Assembly (NCBI GenBank): GCA_963753385.1
Contig: CAVWCC010000010.1
Coordinates: forward strand, 124,001-188,000
Length of the DNA: 64,000 bases
Direction of reading: 5' to 3'
Source: JALZKA01 sp963753385
GTDB lineage: Bacteria > Actinomycetota > Thermoleophilia > Solirubrobacterales > 70-9
This document shows, one piece after another, positions 33,069 to 41,194 of this stretch. How positions within the stretch are numbered: position 1 is the first letter of the stretch; each line of letters starts with the position of its first letter. The notes below the pieces were generated by a model that searched no databases, was not told the origin of the DNA, and was given only the letters and a program-made list of their open reading frames with translations. Position numbers and translations under genes: made by a program.

Positions 33069-35273
33069 CTATGCAGCGATCCCCTCCTGCCGCTCGTCGC
33101 CGAACCGGGCGCGCGCGGCGTCGAGGAGCGGGCCGAGGGCCGGATCGTCCAGCGCCTCCTCGCGCCCGAGCAGGTCGAGCGTCTCGCGCCGCGCCTCCAC
33201 CAGAAGGGGCGCGTCGTCCGGGAGCTCGGCAACCCGGAAGCGCGGCAGGCCGCTCTGGCGGGTGCCGAGGATCTCGCCTTCCCCGCGGAGCGTCAGGTCC
33301 ACCTCGGCGAGCTTGAAGCCGTCGCGCTCGGCGGCGATCGCGTCGAGCCTGCGGCGCGCGGTCTCCGACGCCGGGTCGCCGAACAGGATGCAGAACGACT
33401 CGTGCTCGCCCCGCCCGACCCGGCCGCGGAGCTGGTGGAGCTGCGAGAGCCCGTAGCGCTCGGCGCCCTCGATCACCATCACTGTCGCGTTCGGAACGTC
33501 GATCCCGACCTCGATCACGCTGGTGGCCACCAGGACATCGGCCTCGCCGGACGCGAACCGCTCCATCGCCCGCGCCTTCTCCTTCGACACCATCTGCCCG
33601 TGGAGCAACTCGACCTCGAAGTCCCGGAGCTCACCGCCCGCGAGGCGCTCCGCCTCGTCCGCGGCGGCCTTGGCCTCGAGCTTCTCGGAGCCCTCGACCA
33701 GGGGGCAGACGAAATAGGCCTGGCGGCTCTCGCGCAGGCGCTCGCGAACGAACTCGTAGGCGCCGGCGCGCTTCTCCTCCCCGACCACCCAGGTCTTCAC
33801 CGGGCGGCGCCCCGCGGGCAGCTCGCGCAGCACGGTTGCGTCGAGGTCGCCGTAGGCGGTGAGTGAGAGGGTGCGCGGGATCGGCGTCGCGGTCATGTGG
33901 AGGACGTGCGGGGCCGCACGAGCCTCGCCGCCGGCGAGCACCGGTCCCTTGGCGTCGAGGGCGGCGCGCTGCCGGACGCCGAAGCGGTGCTGCTCGTCGA
34001 CGACGCAGACGGCCAGCCGGGCGAACTCGACCTCGGGCTCGATCAGCGCATGCGTGCCGACGATCAGCCCGAGCTCGCCGGTCGCGAGCCTCGCCAGCGT
34101 CTCTCGCCGTGGGTTCGCCGCCGTCGAGCCGGTGAGCAGGGTGAACGGGATCGTCGAGCCCGCGAGCAGCCGGTCGATGGTCTGCGCGTGCTGCTCGGCG
34201 AGCGTCTCGGTCGGCGCCATCAGCGCGGCCTGATAGCCGGACTCGACCGCCCGGAGCATGGCGAGGAGCGCCAGCACCGTCTTCCCGCTGCCCACCTCGC
34301 CCATCAAGAGGCGTTGCATCGGCTGCCCGGAGCGCAGGTCTTCCTCGATCTCATCGCACGCGCTGCGCTGGCCCGCGGTCAACTTGAACGGGAGCGATTC
34401 GACCCACGAACGAGTCAGATCCGTCGGCGGGTCAAGGGCGATGCCTGGACGCGTCTCGCGACGGCCGCGGCGCCGCGCGGCGAGCGCGACCTGATGGAGG
34501 AAGAGCTCCTCGAACGCGAGCCGCTCGCGGGCGGCGTCTGCCGCCTCCGCGTCGTCCGGGAAGTGGATCGTGAACAGCGCGTCGGCAGCGCCCGGCATCC
34601 GCCGGCGGGCCCGAAGCTCCGCCGGCAGCGCCTCGACCGCGTCGCGCGCCCGGTCGCGCGCCTGCCAGACCCACTCGCGGACCCGGTCGGCGCTGAGGCC
34701 GTCGGTTACGGAGTGGACCGGGACCAGCCCGACTGTGTGAAGGCCCTGCCCCGCGAGCGTGTCGCCGTGAATCAGCTCGTGGGCGGTGACCCGGAACCCG
34801 GCGCGATCGAGCCTTCCCGACAGCAGCACCTTGGTCCCGGGGCGCAGCCGCTCAGCCAACCACGCCTGGTTGAACCACACGGCCTTCGTCGCGCCCGAGC
34901 GGTCGGCCACGGTCGCCTCGACGATCCGCAGGTTGCGCCGGCGCGTGGGCCGGACGCGAGCGGAGCGGACCTCGGCCAGGACCGTCGCCTCCTCGCCCAG
35001 CCGTAGCTCGCCGATCTCGAGCACGTTCGAGCGGTCGCGGTAGCCGTGCGGCACGTGCCAGAGCAGATCGCCGATGTCGCCGACGCCGATCCGCCCGGCG
35101 AGCGCCGAGAGCTTCGGGCCGGCTCCCTTCAGGCTTTGAATGGGTGTCTGCAGCCGGCTCGGACGCGGGAGCGTCCGCAGCTCAGCGCGCTGGAGGTCGT
35201 CGAGCGGCTGTGACTCCCCCGACCCGAGCGCGCGCGGCGGGTCGGCGGCTTGGGCGGTCGCCTGCGGGGGCAC
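33069..35273 (-). CDS. recG: ATP-dependent DNA helicase RecG
   Basis: A 734-residue superfamily 2 helicase that remodels stalled forks and Holliday junctions. The wedge OB domain (about 60-200) includes DLLWHVPHGYRDRS. Helicase motifs are GEVGSGKTVLALLAMLRA, VVDEQHRFGVRQRAALD, HMTATPIPRTLSLTAYGDLD, and LHQLRGRVGRGEHESFCILF. I use GTG at 35273; earlier in-frame starts would overlap the divergent SnoaL-like gene. It sits between the DAK2 kinase gene and rsmD, a conserved order. Confidence 0.94.
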   Translation of the reverse strand: MPPQATAQAADPPRALGSGESQPLDDLQRAELRTLPRPSRLQTPIQSLKGAGPKLSALAGRIGVGDIGDLLWHVPHGYRDRSNVLEIGELRLGEEATVLAEVRSARVRPTRRRNLRIVEATVADRSGATKAVWFNQAWLAERLRPGTKVLLSGRLDRAGFRVTAHELIHGDTLAGQGLHTVGLVPVHSVTDGLSADRVREWVWQARDRARDAVEALPAELRARRRMPGAADALFTIHFPDDAEAADAARERLAFEELFLHQVALAARRRGRRETRPGIALDPPTDLTRSWVESLPFKLTAGQRSACDEIEEDLRSGQPMQRLLMGEVGSGKTVLALLAMLRAVESGYQAALMAPTETLAEQHAQTIDRLLAGSTIPFTLLTGSTAANPRRETLARLATGELGLIVGTHALIEPEVEFARLAVCVVDEQHRFGVRQRAALDAKGPVLAGGEARAAPHVLHMTATPIPRTLSLTAYGDLDATVLRELPAGRRPVKTWVVGEEKRAGAYEFVRERLRESRQAYFVCPLVEGSEKLEAKAAADEAERLAGGELRDFEVELLHGQMVSKEKARAMERFASGEADVLVATSVIEVGIDVPNATVMVIEGAERYGLSQLHQLRGRVGRGEHESFCILFGDPASETARRRLDAIAAERDGFKLAEVDLTLRGEGEILGTRQSGLPRFRVAELPDDAPLLVEARRETLDLLGREEALDDPALGPLLDAARARFGDERQEGIAA

Positions 35274-35328
35274 GTATCTGAGGCTACGGCTCGGGGAAGA
35301 TGAACCGCGGGGGTCTACAGTCAGAGCA

Positions 35329-35703
35329 ATGAGCGAGGACAACGTCGGAACGGAGTTCGCCGAGGCGCTTTCGCGCAAGGATTTCGCGCGCGTCGTGGAG
35401 CTGGTCGACCCGGACCTCGACTTCCGCGGCCTGACGCCGAACCGGACCTGGCAGAGCTCGAGCGCCGCCGAGTTCGTCTCGGAGGTCCTCGAGAAGTGGT
35501 TCGAGGAGCCCGACGTGATCGAGGAGATGATCGGCCTCCAGGCCGGGGCGTTCGCCGACCGCGATCAGGTCGCCTACCGGTTCCGCGGCCACAACGGTGA
35601 CGGGCCCTTCGTCGTCGAGCAGCAGGCGTACTACACGACCGAGGCCGGCCGGATCAACTGGCTGCGCGTCATCTGCTCCGGCATGCGCCCACCGCCGGCG
35701 TAG
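35329..35703 (+). CDS. SnoaL-like / NTF2-fold protein
   Basis: A 124-residue protein of the NTF2-like cone fold. It begins MSEDNVGTEFAEALSRKDFA, with ELVDPDLDFRGLTPNRTW and a C-terminal strand AYYTTEAGRINWLRVICSG. Family members include small isomerases and ligand-binding proteins; no catalytic role can be assigned. It sits alone on the plus strand inside the recG-DAK2 cluster and ends 9 nt from the convergent DAK2 gene. Confidence 0.72.
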   Translation: MSEDNVGTEFAEALSRKDFARVVELVDPDLDFRGLTPNRTWQSSSAAEFVSEVLEKWFEEPDVIEEMIGLQAGAFADRDQVAYRFRGHNGDGPFVVEQQAYYTTEAGRINWLRVICSGMRPPPA

Positions 35704-35712
35704 CCCGACCCG

Positions 35713-37335
35713 CTACTGCGCCGCGACCAGCCACCACCAATTCGGCTGGCCGCCCTGGTGCAGCTCGACCTCGATCCCGTTCTCGAGGCCCAGGTCCACG
35801 TCGTCGAGAGCGAGCGGCGGATCCTCGCCCTCGATCAGCGTGACGATCTCGGCGCCAGCCGCGATCTGCGCAATGGTCTTGGCAAGCGTCGCCTTCGGCT
35901 CGCCCCAGGCAACGACCTCGTCGCCCTCAAAACCCACCGCATCGCCCTGAGTGAAGCGACCCTCCACATCGTCCCGCGCCGCCGGCGCGACGCCCCCGAC
36001 GCGGATCGAATCGAGCACCTCGGCAAGACGCGAGGCGTTGTCCGCGGCGCTCGCCTCGCGATCGAGTTCGACCATCGCCGCGAGCGCCCCCTGTTGCGAG
36101 ATGGTGGGCACCACCACGGCCTCCTTGGAGCTCAGCTTGGCGGCCTCCTCCGCGGCCAGGTGGACATTCTTCGAGTTCGGCAGGACCACGACCTCGGCGG
36201 CCGGCACCGAGTCGATCACGCTCAGGATGTCGTTGGTGGAGGGGTTGAGCGTCGTGCCGCCGTCGACGACCGCGGCGCCGAGGGCTTCGAACAGGAGGTG
36301 CATCCCGGCGCCGGACGCCACCGCCACCGCGACGGTGCGCCCGCCGAGGCGAGCCGCCCGCTCGGCCATCTGGAGGCGCATGTCGGCGATGTCCTCGTTC
36401 TCGATTCTCCCGATCCCGTCGAACAGCGCCTTGGCAGCGTCCGGCTCGTCGGTATGGACGTGGACGCGGAGCGTCGTCTCATCTCCGACGACGAGCACCG
36501 AGTCGCCAAGCGCCTCGAGCAGGGGCTCGAAAAGCCGGCGGTCGAGGCGCTCACCGATGACGGCGAAGTTCGTGCAGTACCGGTAGCGCGAGTCGGCGTG
36601 GTGAACCCCGTTCGCCCTCGCCGGTGCATAGTGCGGGATCTCCGGCAGCTGGACCTCCTCGCCCGCGAGCCCGGCGATCGCCCCTCGCACGATGACCGCC
36701 AGGCCGAGCGCGCCAGCGTCGACGACGCCGGCGTCGGCGAGCACGTCGAGCTGCTCGGGCGTGTGGCTGACCGCATCCCCCGCGGCCTCGAGCGCGGCGC
36801 CGAGCATCGCGCCCAGCAGCGCGTTCTGCTCCTCGTCGCTCGCCTCGGGCGACAGCTCGTGCTGCTCCCAGTGGGCGAGCTTCTTCGACACCGCAGCGGA
36901 CATCTCCCTCGCCACCGTGAGCATCGTCCCCTCGACAGGGTTGCGGATCGACGCGTACGCGGCGCGCTCGGCATTCGACAGCGCCGCCGCGATCAGCCGC
37001 GGGTCGATCAGCCGGCCTGGCGGGCTCGCCAGCTCCTCGGCCGCGCCGCGGACGATCTGGCTCAGGATCACCCCGGAGTTGCCCCGGGCGCCCATCATCG
37101 CCGCGCGGGCGACCGTGCGGACGATCTCGGGCCGTTTCGGATCGCCCACGGACTCGGCCTCGAGCCGCTCGAGCTCGGCGAGGACGGCGCGCATCGTCAG
37201 CGCCATGTTGTCGCCGGTGTCGCCGTCGGCGACCGGAAACACGTTGAGATCGTTGATCTCCTCCCGCCGCTCCTCGAGGTGGGCAAGCGCGACCGACATC
37301 ACGCGTCGGAAGCGCTGGATGGAGGCATCGGCCAT
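35713..37335 (-). CDS. DAK2-domain kinase, FakA/YloV-like
   Basis: A 540-residue protein. The N-terminal DAK2 ATP-binding domain (about 1-200) carries NVFPVADGDTGDNMALTMRA and MGARGNSGVILSQIVRG. A middle domain and a C-terminal half with EVVVLPNSKNVHLAAEEAAK follow. In Gram-positive bacteria FakA phosphorylates fatty acids held by FakB proteins; I see no fakB nearby. It is located between rpmB and recG as in many actinobacteria and firmicutes. Confidence 0.85.
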   Translation of the reverse strand: MADASIQRFRRVMSVALAHLEERREEINDLNVFPVADGDTGDNMALTMRAVLAELERLEAESVGDPKRPEIVRTVARAAMMGARGNSGVILSQIVRGAAEELASPPGRLIDPRLIAAALSNAERAAYASIRNPVEGTMLTVAREMSAAVSKKLAHWEQHELSPEASDEEQNALLGAMLGAALEAAGDAVSHTPEQLDVLADAGVVDAGALGLAVIVRGAIAGLAGEEVQLPEIPHYAPARANGVHHADSRYRYCTNFAVIGERLDRRLFEPLLEALGDSVLVVGDETTLRVHVHTDEPDAAKALFDGIGRIENEDIADMRLQMAERAARLGGRTVAVAVASGAGMHLLFEALGAAVVDGGTTLNPSTNDILSVIDSVPAAEVVVLPNSKNVHLAAEEAAKLSSKEAVVVPTISQQGALAAMVELDREASAADNASRLAEVLDSIRVGGVAPAARDDVEGRFTQGDAVGFEGDEVVAWGEPKATLAKTIAQIAAGAEIVTLIEGEDPPLALDDVDLGLENGIEVELHQGGQPNWWWLVAAQ

Positions 37336-37377
37336 AGGCGGCCGAGAATCTACTCGGGTGCCCCCGGAATCCGGGAT

Positions 37378-37569
37378 CTAGGCGTGCTTGGTGACCGCGC
37401 CGGCCTTGAGGCAGCGGGTGCAGACGTAGACGCGCAGGGGACGGCCGCCCTCCTCGATCCGGACCTTCTGGAGGTTCGGGTTGAACCGCCGCCGGGTGGC
37501 GATCATCGAGTGGCTCCGCGAGTTACCGAACGCGGGCTTCTTCCCGCAGCTGTGACAGACCTTGGCCAT
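37378..37569 (-). CDS. rpmB: Ribosomal protein bL28
   Basis: A 63-residue protein starting MAKVCHSCGKKPAFGNSRSH and ending YVCTRCLKAGAVTKHA, with two CxxC pairs of the zinc-binding C+ form. The ATG at 37569 is chosen by family alignment. It lies 26 nt downstream of ribH and upstream of the DAK2 kinase gene. Confidence 0.95.
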   Translation of the reverse strand: MAKVCHSCGKKPAFGNSRSHSMIATRRRFNPNLQKVRIEEGGRPLRVYVCTRCLKAGAVTKHA

Positions 37570-37595
37570 CGCGAGGCGAAAGGGTAGCGCCCCGC

Positions 37596-38087
37596 CTAAC
37601 GGTCGGCGAGCCTTTGAAGCACCAGCGCCGAGCGCAGCACGGCCTCGGCCGCGTGGCGGCCCTGGTCGCGCTTCGAGCCGTCGGCGCGCGCCTCGGCCTG
37701 CTCGCGCGTGTCGCAGGTGATCACGCCGAACGCGCAGGGCACGCCGGTAGTGAGCTGGACGTCCTGGATGCCGCGCGCGGACTCTGAGCAGACGAAGTCG
37801 TAGTGGTCGGTCTCGCCGCGGATCACGACGCCGAGGCAGGCGACGCCGGCGAACCGGCCGGACTCGGCACAGGCCTTCGCGGCGAACGGCAGCTCGAAGG
37901 CGCCCGGGACCTCGAAGGTGTGGACGGAGGCCGGGCTGACGCCGCCGTCGGCGAAGCCCTGGAGCGCGCCGGCGATGAGCCGTTCGGCGAGGTCCTCGTA
38001 GAAGGTTGCGACGCAGATCGCCCACTCCGAGCGGCCGAGGAGCTCGCGCTGCTCCTCTGAAAACTCAGTCACGTTCGGACTCGGCAT
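37596..38087 (-). CDS. ribH: 6,7-dimethyl-8-ribityllumazine synthase
   Basis: A 163-residue lumazine synthase, penultimate enzyme of riboflavin synthesis, usually forming 60-mer or pentameric shells. Key segments are VHTFEVPGAFELPFAAKA and VIRGETDHYDFVCSESARGI with the catalytic His. The start overlaps ribBA by 23 nt, indicating translational coupling. Confidence 0.95.
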   Translation of the reverse strand: MPSPNVTEFSEEQRELLGRSEWAICVATFYEDLAERLIAGALQGFADGGVSPASVHTFEVPGAFELPFAAKACAESGRFAGVACLGVVIRGETDHYDFVCSESARGIQDVQLTTGVPCAFGVITCDTREQAEARADGSKRDQGRHAAEAVLRSALVLQRLADR

Positions 38088-39351
38088 CCTGGACCTGCTC
38101 CTCGTGGATCATCTGCTCGTCGAACGGCAGGCCCTGGTGATGCAGGATGTGGCCGAGCTTGTCGCGCTTCGCGTTCAGGTAGTCCTCGTTGTGCGGGTTC
38201 GGGACGGACTGGATCGGCACCTGCTCGCTGACCGACAGGCCGTAGCCCTCGAGCCCGTGGATCTTCTTTGGGTTGTTGGTCAGGATGCGGATCGAGCTGA
38301 GGCCGAGGTCGACCAGGATCTGGGCGCCGATGCCGTAGTCGCGAAGGTCGGCCGGCAGCCCGAGCTTGAGGTTGGCGTCGACCGTGTCGAGCCCCTCCTC
38401 CTGGAGCTTGTAGGCCCGGAGCTTGTTGAGGAGCCCGATGCCGCGGCCCTCCTGTGAGAGGTAGAGGAGCACGCCGCGCCCCTCGCGCTCGATCATCGCC
38501 AGCGCCGCTTCGAGCTGCTGGCCGCAGTCGCAGCGGAGCGAGTGGAAGACGTCGCCGGTGAGGCACTCGGAGTGGACGCGCACGAGCACGTCGCTCTCGC
38601 CGTCGACGTCGCCCTTGACCATCGCAACGTGGTGCTTGTCGTCCACGAGGGAGCGGTAGCCGACGGCCGTGAACTCGCCGAACGCCGTCGGCAGCCCGGT
38701 GTCCACGACGCGCTCGACGAGCTTGTCCTTGCGCCGCCGGTAGGCGATCAGGTCGGCGACCGTGATCATCTTCAGCCCGTGCTCGCGGCAGTACGGGAGC
38801 AGGTCCGGCACCCGGGCCATCGTGCCGTCGTCGTTCATGATCTCGCAGATCACCCCGGCCGGGTTGAGCCCCGCCAGGCGCGCGAGGTCAACCGCGGCCT
38901 CGGTCTGGCCGGTGCGCTCCAGGACGCCGCCGGCCTTCGCCTTCAGCGGGAACACGTGGCCCGGCTGGACGAGGTCGTGGGGCTTCGTCTCGGGATCGAC
39001 CGCGACCTGGATCGTGTGCGCGCGGTCCGCGGCCGAGATCCCGGTCGTGACGCCCTCGCGGGCCTCGATCGCCACCGTGAAGGCGGTCTGGAGCGGCGTC
39101 TCGTTCTTGGCCGCCATCAGGTCGAGGCCGAGCTCGTCGCAGCGCTCGGGGGTGAGCGCGAGGCAGATCAGGCCGCGTGCGTGTGTAGCCATGAAGTTGA
39201 TCGCCTCGGGCGTCGCGAACTGGGCCGCCAGCGTCAGGTCGCCCTCGTTCTCGCGGTCCTCGTCGTCGCAGACGACCACCATCTTCCCGGCACGGATGTC
39301 CTCGAGCGCTTCCTCGATGGTCGCGAACTCGGTCTTGGTGGTCTCAGGCAT
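38065..39351 (-). CDS. ribBA: Bifunctional DHBP synthase / GTP cyclohydrolase II
   Basis: A 428-residue fusion that supplies both precursors of riboflavin. The N-terminal half (1-205) is dihydroxybutanone phosphate synthase (VCDDEDRENEGDLTLAAQFA). The C-terminal half is GTP cyclohydrolase II with the zinc cysteines in HSECLTGDVFHSLRCDCGQQ and the active loop SQEGRGIGLLNKLRAYKLQE. It overlaps ribE by 8 nt and ribH by 23 nt. Confidence 0.95.
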   Translation of the reverse strand: MPETTKTEFATIEEALEDIRAGKMVVVCDDEDRENEGDLTLAAQFATPEAINFMATHARGLICLALTPERCDELGLDLMAAKNETPLQTAFTVAIEAREGVTTGISAADRAHTIQVAVDPETKPHDLVQPGHVFPLKAKAGGVLERTGQTEAAVDLARLAGLNPAGVICEIMNDDGTMARVPDLLPYCREHGLKMITVADLIAYRRRKDKLVERVVDTGLPTAFGEFTAVGYRSLVDDKHHVAMVKGDVDGESDVLVRVHSECLTGDVFHSLRCDCGQQLEAALAMIEREGRGVLLYLSQEGRGIGLLNKLRAYKLQEEGLDTVDANLKLGLPADLRDYGIGAQILVDLGLSSIRILTNNPKKIHGLEGYGLSVSEQVPIQSVPNPHNEDYLNAKRDKLGHILHHQGLPFDEQMIHEEQVQDAESERD

Positions 39352-39944
39352 CGGGATTCCCTTCTGTTCGGAAGCGTAGAAGCCGGTCCACGTAGCGGGC
39401 GATCACGTCGAGCTCCACGTTCACCCAGCCCGGCAGGCCGAGCGTGGTCCGCTCCAGCGTCTCGGGGATCAGCGAAACCTCGAAGCCATCGTCGGTCAGG
39501 GCAGCGACCGTAAGGCTCACCCCATCGAGCGTGACCGAGCCGTGCTCGACGACGAACTTGCGGTACGCCTCGGGTAGTGCAATTCGCAGACGCCGGGCGA
39601 ACCCGTCGTCGCGAGCGTCCACGACCTCCGCCCGGCAATCGACGTGCCCCTGGACGATGTGCCCGCCGAGCGGCTCGCCCGCACGGAGCGCCGGCTCGAG
39701 GTTCACCGGCTCTCCTTCGTCCAGATCGCCGAGCGTGGTCAGGTCGAGGGTCTGGTTCATCACGTCAGCGGTGAACGCCCCGTCGCCGAGCGCGGCGACG
39801 GTCAAACAGACGCCGCTCACGGCCACCGAGTCGCCCTCGGCTGAGGTCGCCGGCGAACGTCGCTTCGATTTCGAGCCGCGCCCCGTCGTCCCCGCGCTCC
39901 GCGGAAACGACGTGACCGATCTCCATGACGATCCCGGTGAACAT
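39344..39944 (-). CDS. ribE: Riboflavin synthase (one-base frameshift in this sequence)
   Basis: The N-terminus MFTGIVMEIGHVVSAE and the remainder (VAVSGVCLTVAALGDGAFTA through GHIVQGHVDCRAEVVDAR and VTLDGVSLTVAALTDDGF) lie in two frames. The junction is near 39836-39846, where AGCCGAG would read AGCGAG if one C were removed, restoring DLSEGDSVAVSG. The corrected gene gives 199 residues, the normal length with both lumazine-binding repeats. The ATG at 39944 has GGAG at good spacing and overlaps the ribD stop. Sequence error is the simplest explanation. Confidence 0.88.
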
Positions 39945-41077
39945 CACCACTCCTGCAACCGGGCTCGGATCAGCACGTCCTCGCCGATCCGCTCGTACAG
40001 GACCGCCGAGGCCCGGCGGGCCTCGCCGATCGCGTCCGGGTCGGAGCCGGCGAGCAGCGGCCTGGCGCGCTCGCCGCCCAGGACGAGCGGCGCGATGAAG
40101 AGCCTCAGCTCGTCGATCTGCGCACGATCGAAGAATGTTCCGGCGAGGTGGGCCCCGCCCTCGAGCAGCAAGGACGTGAGGTCGCGGCTCCCGAGCTCGT
40201 CGAGCGCCGCCTCGACGCGATCACCCGCGTCGCCCTCGAGGACGACGACGTCGGCGCCGGCCGCCCGTACGGCTTCCACGCGATCGGCCGGCGCGGCCTT
40301 GCCGGCGAACACCAGCACCGGCGCCTCGCCGAGCGAACCGAGGAGGGCGGACTTCAGCGGTAGTCGCGTGCTTGAGTCGAAGACAACACGGAGCGGCTGC
40401 CTCGCCGCAGGCGGATCCACATCGCGCGCGGTCAGCAGCGGGTCGTCGGCCAGCGCTGTCCCGATCCCGACCCCGACCGCGTCCGCCTCCGCCCGCCAGC
40501 GGTGGACGAGGGCCCGGCTCTCAGGCCCGGAGATCCAGCGCGAGTCGCCCGAGGCCGTCGCGGTGTGCCCGTCGAGCGTCATCGCCGACTTCAGGGTCAC
40601 AAGAGGGCGGCCGGTTTGGGCGTGCTTGCGAAATGCCTGGTTCATCAGCCTCGCAGCCACACCCTCGGCGCCGTCGGACGTTTCGACCTCGATGCCGTGC
40701 TCGCGAAGCCGGGCGGGCCCGCGGCCACTCGCCTTCTCGGACGGATCGTCCGCGGCGTACACGACCCGTGCCACACGAGCCTCGACCAGCGCATCCGCAC
40801 ACGGTGGCTGGCGGCCCTCGTGCGCGCAGGGCTCGAGGGTCACGAACACCGACGCGCCCGCGGGATCGTTGCCGCGTCTTGCGGCGTCGGCCAGCGCGGC
40901 GCGCTCCGCGTGCAGCCCGCCGAGCTCGGCGTGCCAGCCCTCGCCCATCGTCTCCTCGGCACGCGCGATCACGCATCCGACGAGCGGATTCGGCGAAACC
41001 CTGCCGCGCCCGAGCTCGGCCAGCTCGAGGGCTCGCCTCAGGTGGCCCCGATCCTGATCGGAGAGGCTTGCGGCCAC
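39944..41077 (-). CDS. ribD: Bifunctional riboflavin deaminase/reductase
   Basis: A 377-residue enzyme for steps two and three of riboflavin synthesis. The N-terminal deaminase has the zinc site HAERAAL and EPCAHEGRQPPCADALVEA. The C-terminal reductase has TLKSAMTLDGHTATASGDSR and LLLEGGAHLAGTFFD. GTG at 41077 follows the leader module, whose GGTAGGGG serves as Shine-Dalgarno. No FMN riboswitch is visible upstream. Confidence 0.94.
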   Translation of the reverse strand: MAASLSDQDRGHLRRALELAELGRGRVSPNPLVGCVIARAEETMGEGWHAELGGLHAERAALADAARRGNDPAGASVFVTLEPCAHEGRQPPCADALVEARVARVVYAADDPSEKASGRGPARLREHGIEVETSDGAEGVAARLMNQAFRKHAQTGRPLVTLKSAMTLDGHTATASGDSRWISGPESRALVHRWRAEADAVGVGIGTALADDPLLTARDVDPPAARQPLRVVFDSSTRLPLKSALLGSLGEAPVLVFAGKAAPADRVEAVRAAGADVVVLEGDAGDRVEAALDELGSRDLTSLLLEGGAHLAGTFFDRAQIDELRLFIAPLVLGGERARPLLAGSDPDAIGEARRASAVLYERIGEDVLIRARLQEW

Positions 41078-41078
41078 G

Positions 41079-41129
41079 TCACGCCCCTACCGGGGGGGCA
41101 ATGTCGCTTTCGCGCCTTGCGTCGCTCAT
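41079..41129 (-). repeat. Structured leader module, copy 3 (ribD leader mini-ORF)
   Basis: ATG opens a 16-residue ORF, MSDARRESDIAPPVGA, whose TGA ends 1 nt before the ribD GTG. Hairpin 1 is GCGAC-GCAA-GGCGC with one mismatch and hairpin 2 is CCCC-GGTA-GGGG. With the predicted promoter at 41141-41170, the rib transcript would begin within a few bases of this ATG, so the module would be the very 5' end of the mRNA. Confidence 0.75.
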
Positions 41130-41140
41130 CAGATACCTCA

Positions 41141-41170
41141 ATCGTACCCCTTGACTGACCAGTCAGTCAG
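41141..41170 (-). promoter_or_regulatory. Putative ribD promoter with TGACTGACCAGTCA operator-like repeat
   Basis: On the minus strand CTGACT (41165-41170) and TACGAT (41141-41146) are separated by 18 bases and resemble -35 and -10 boxes. The spacer holds part of an inverted repeat reading TTGACTGACCAGTCAGTCA on the plus strand (41151-41169), the form bound by many TetR-family repressors. The site lies in the 117-nt gap between ribD and the divergent flippase-like gene and could affect both. No regulator gene is close. Confidence 0.45.
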
Positions 41171-41194
41171 GGCGTCGCCAGATACGGTCCACCG

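Noticed and set aside
37560..37595. Another copy of the leader module between ribH and rpmB, suggested by GGCGAAAGGGTAG
   Set aside because: The strand and order are wrong: no paired stem 1, no CCCY-GGTA-RGGG hairpin and no mini-ORF before rpmB.
39344..39944. ribE as a genuine pseudogene
   Set aside because: All motifs are intact on both sides of one inserted base and the operon is otherwise complete; two other genes show the same kind of defect, so sequence error is more likely.
41078..41194. FMN riboswitch upstream of ribD
   Set aside because: The gap is only 117 nt and holds the leader module and an operator-like repeat. None of the conserved RFN blocks is visible.
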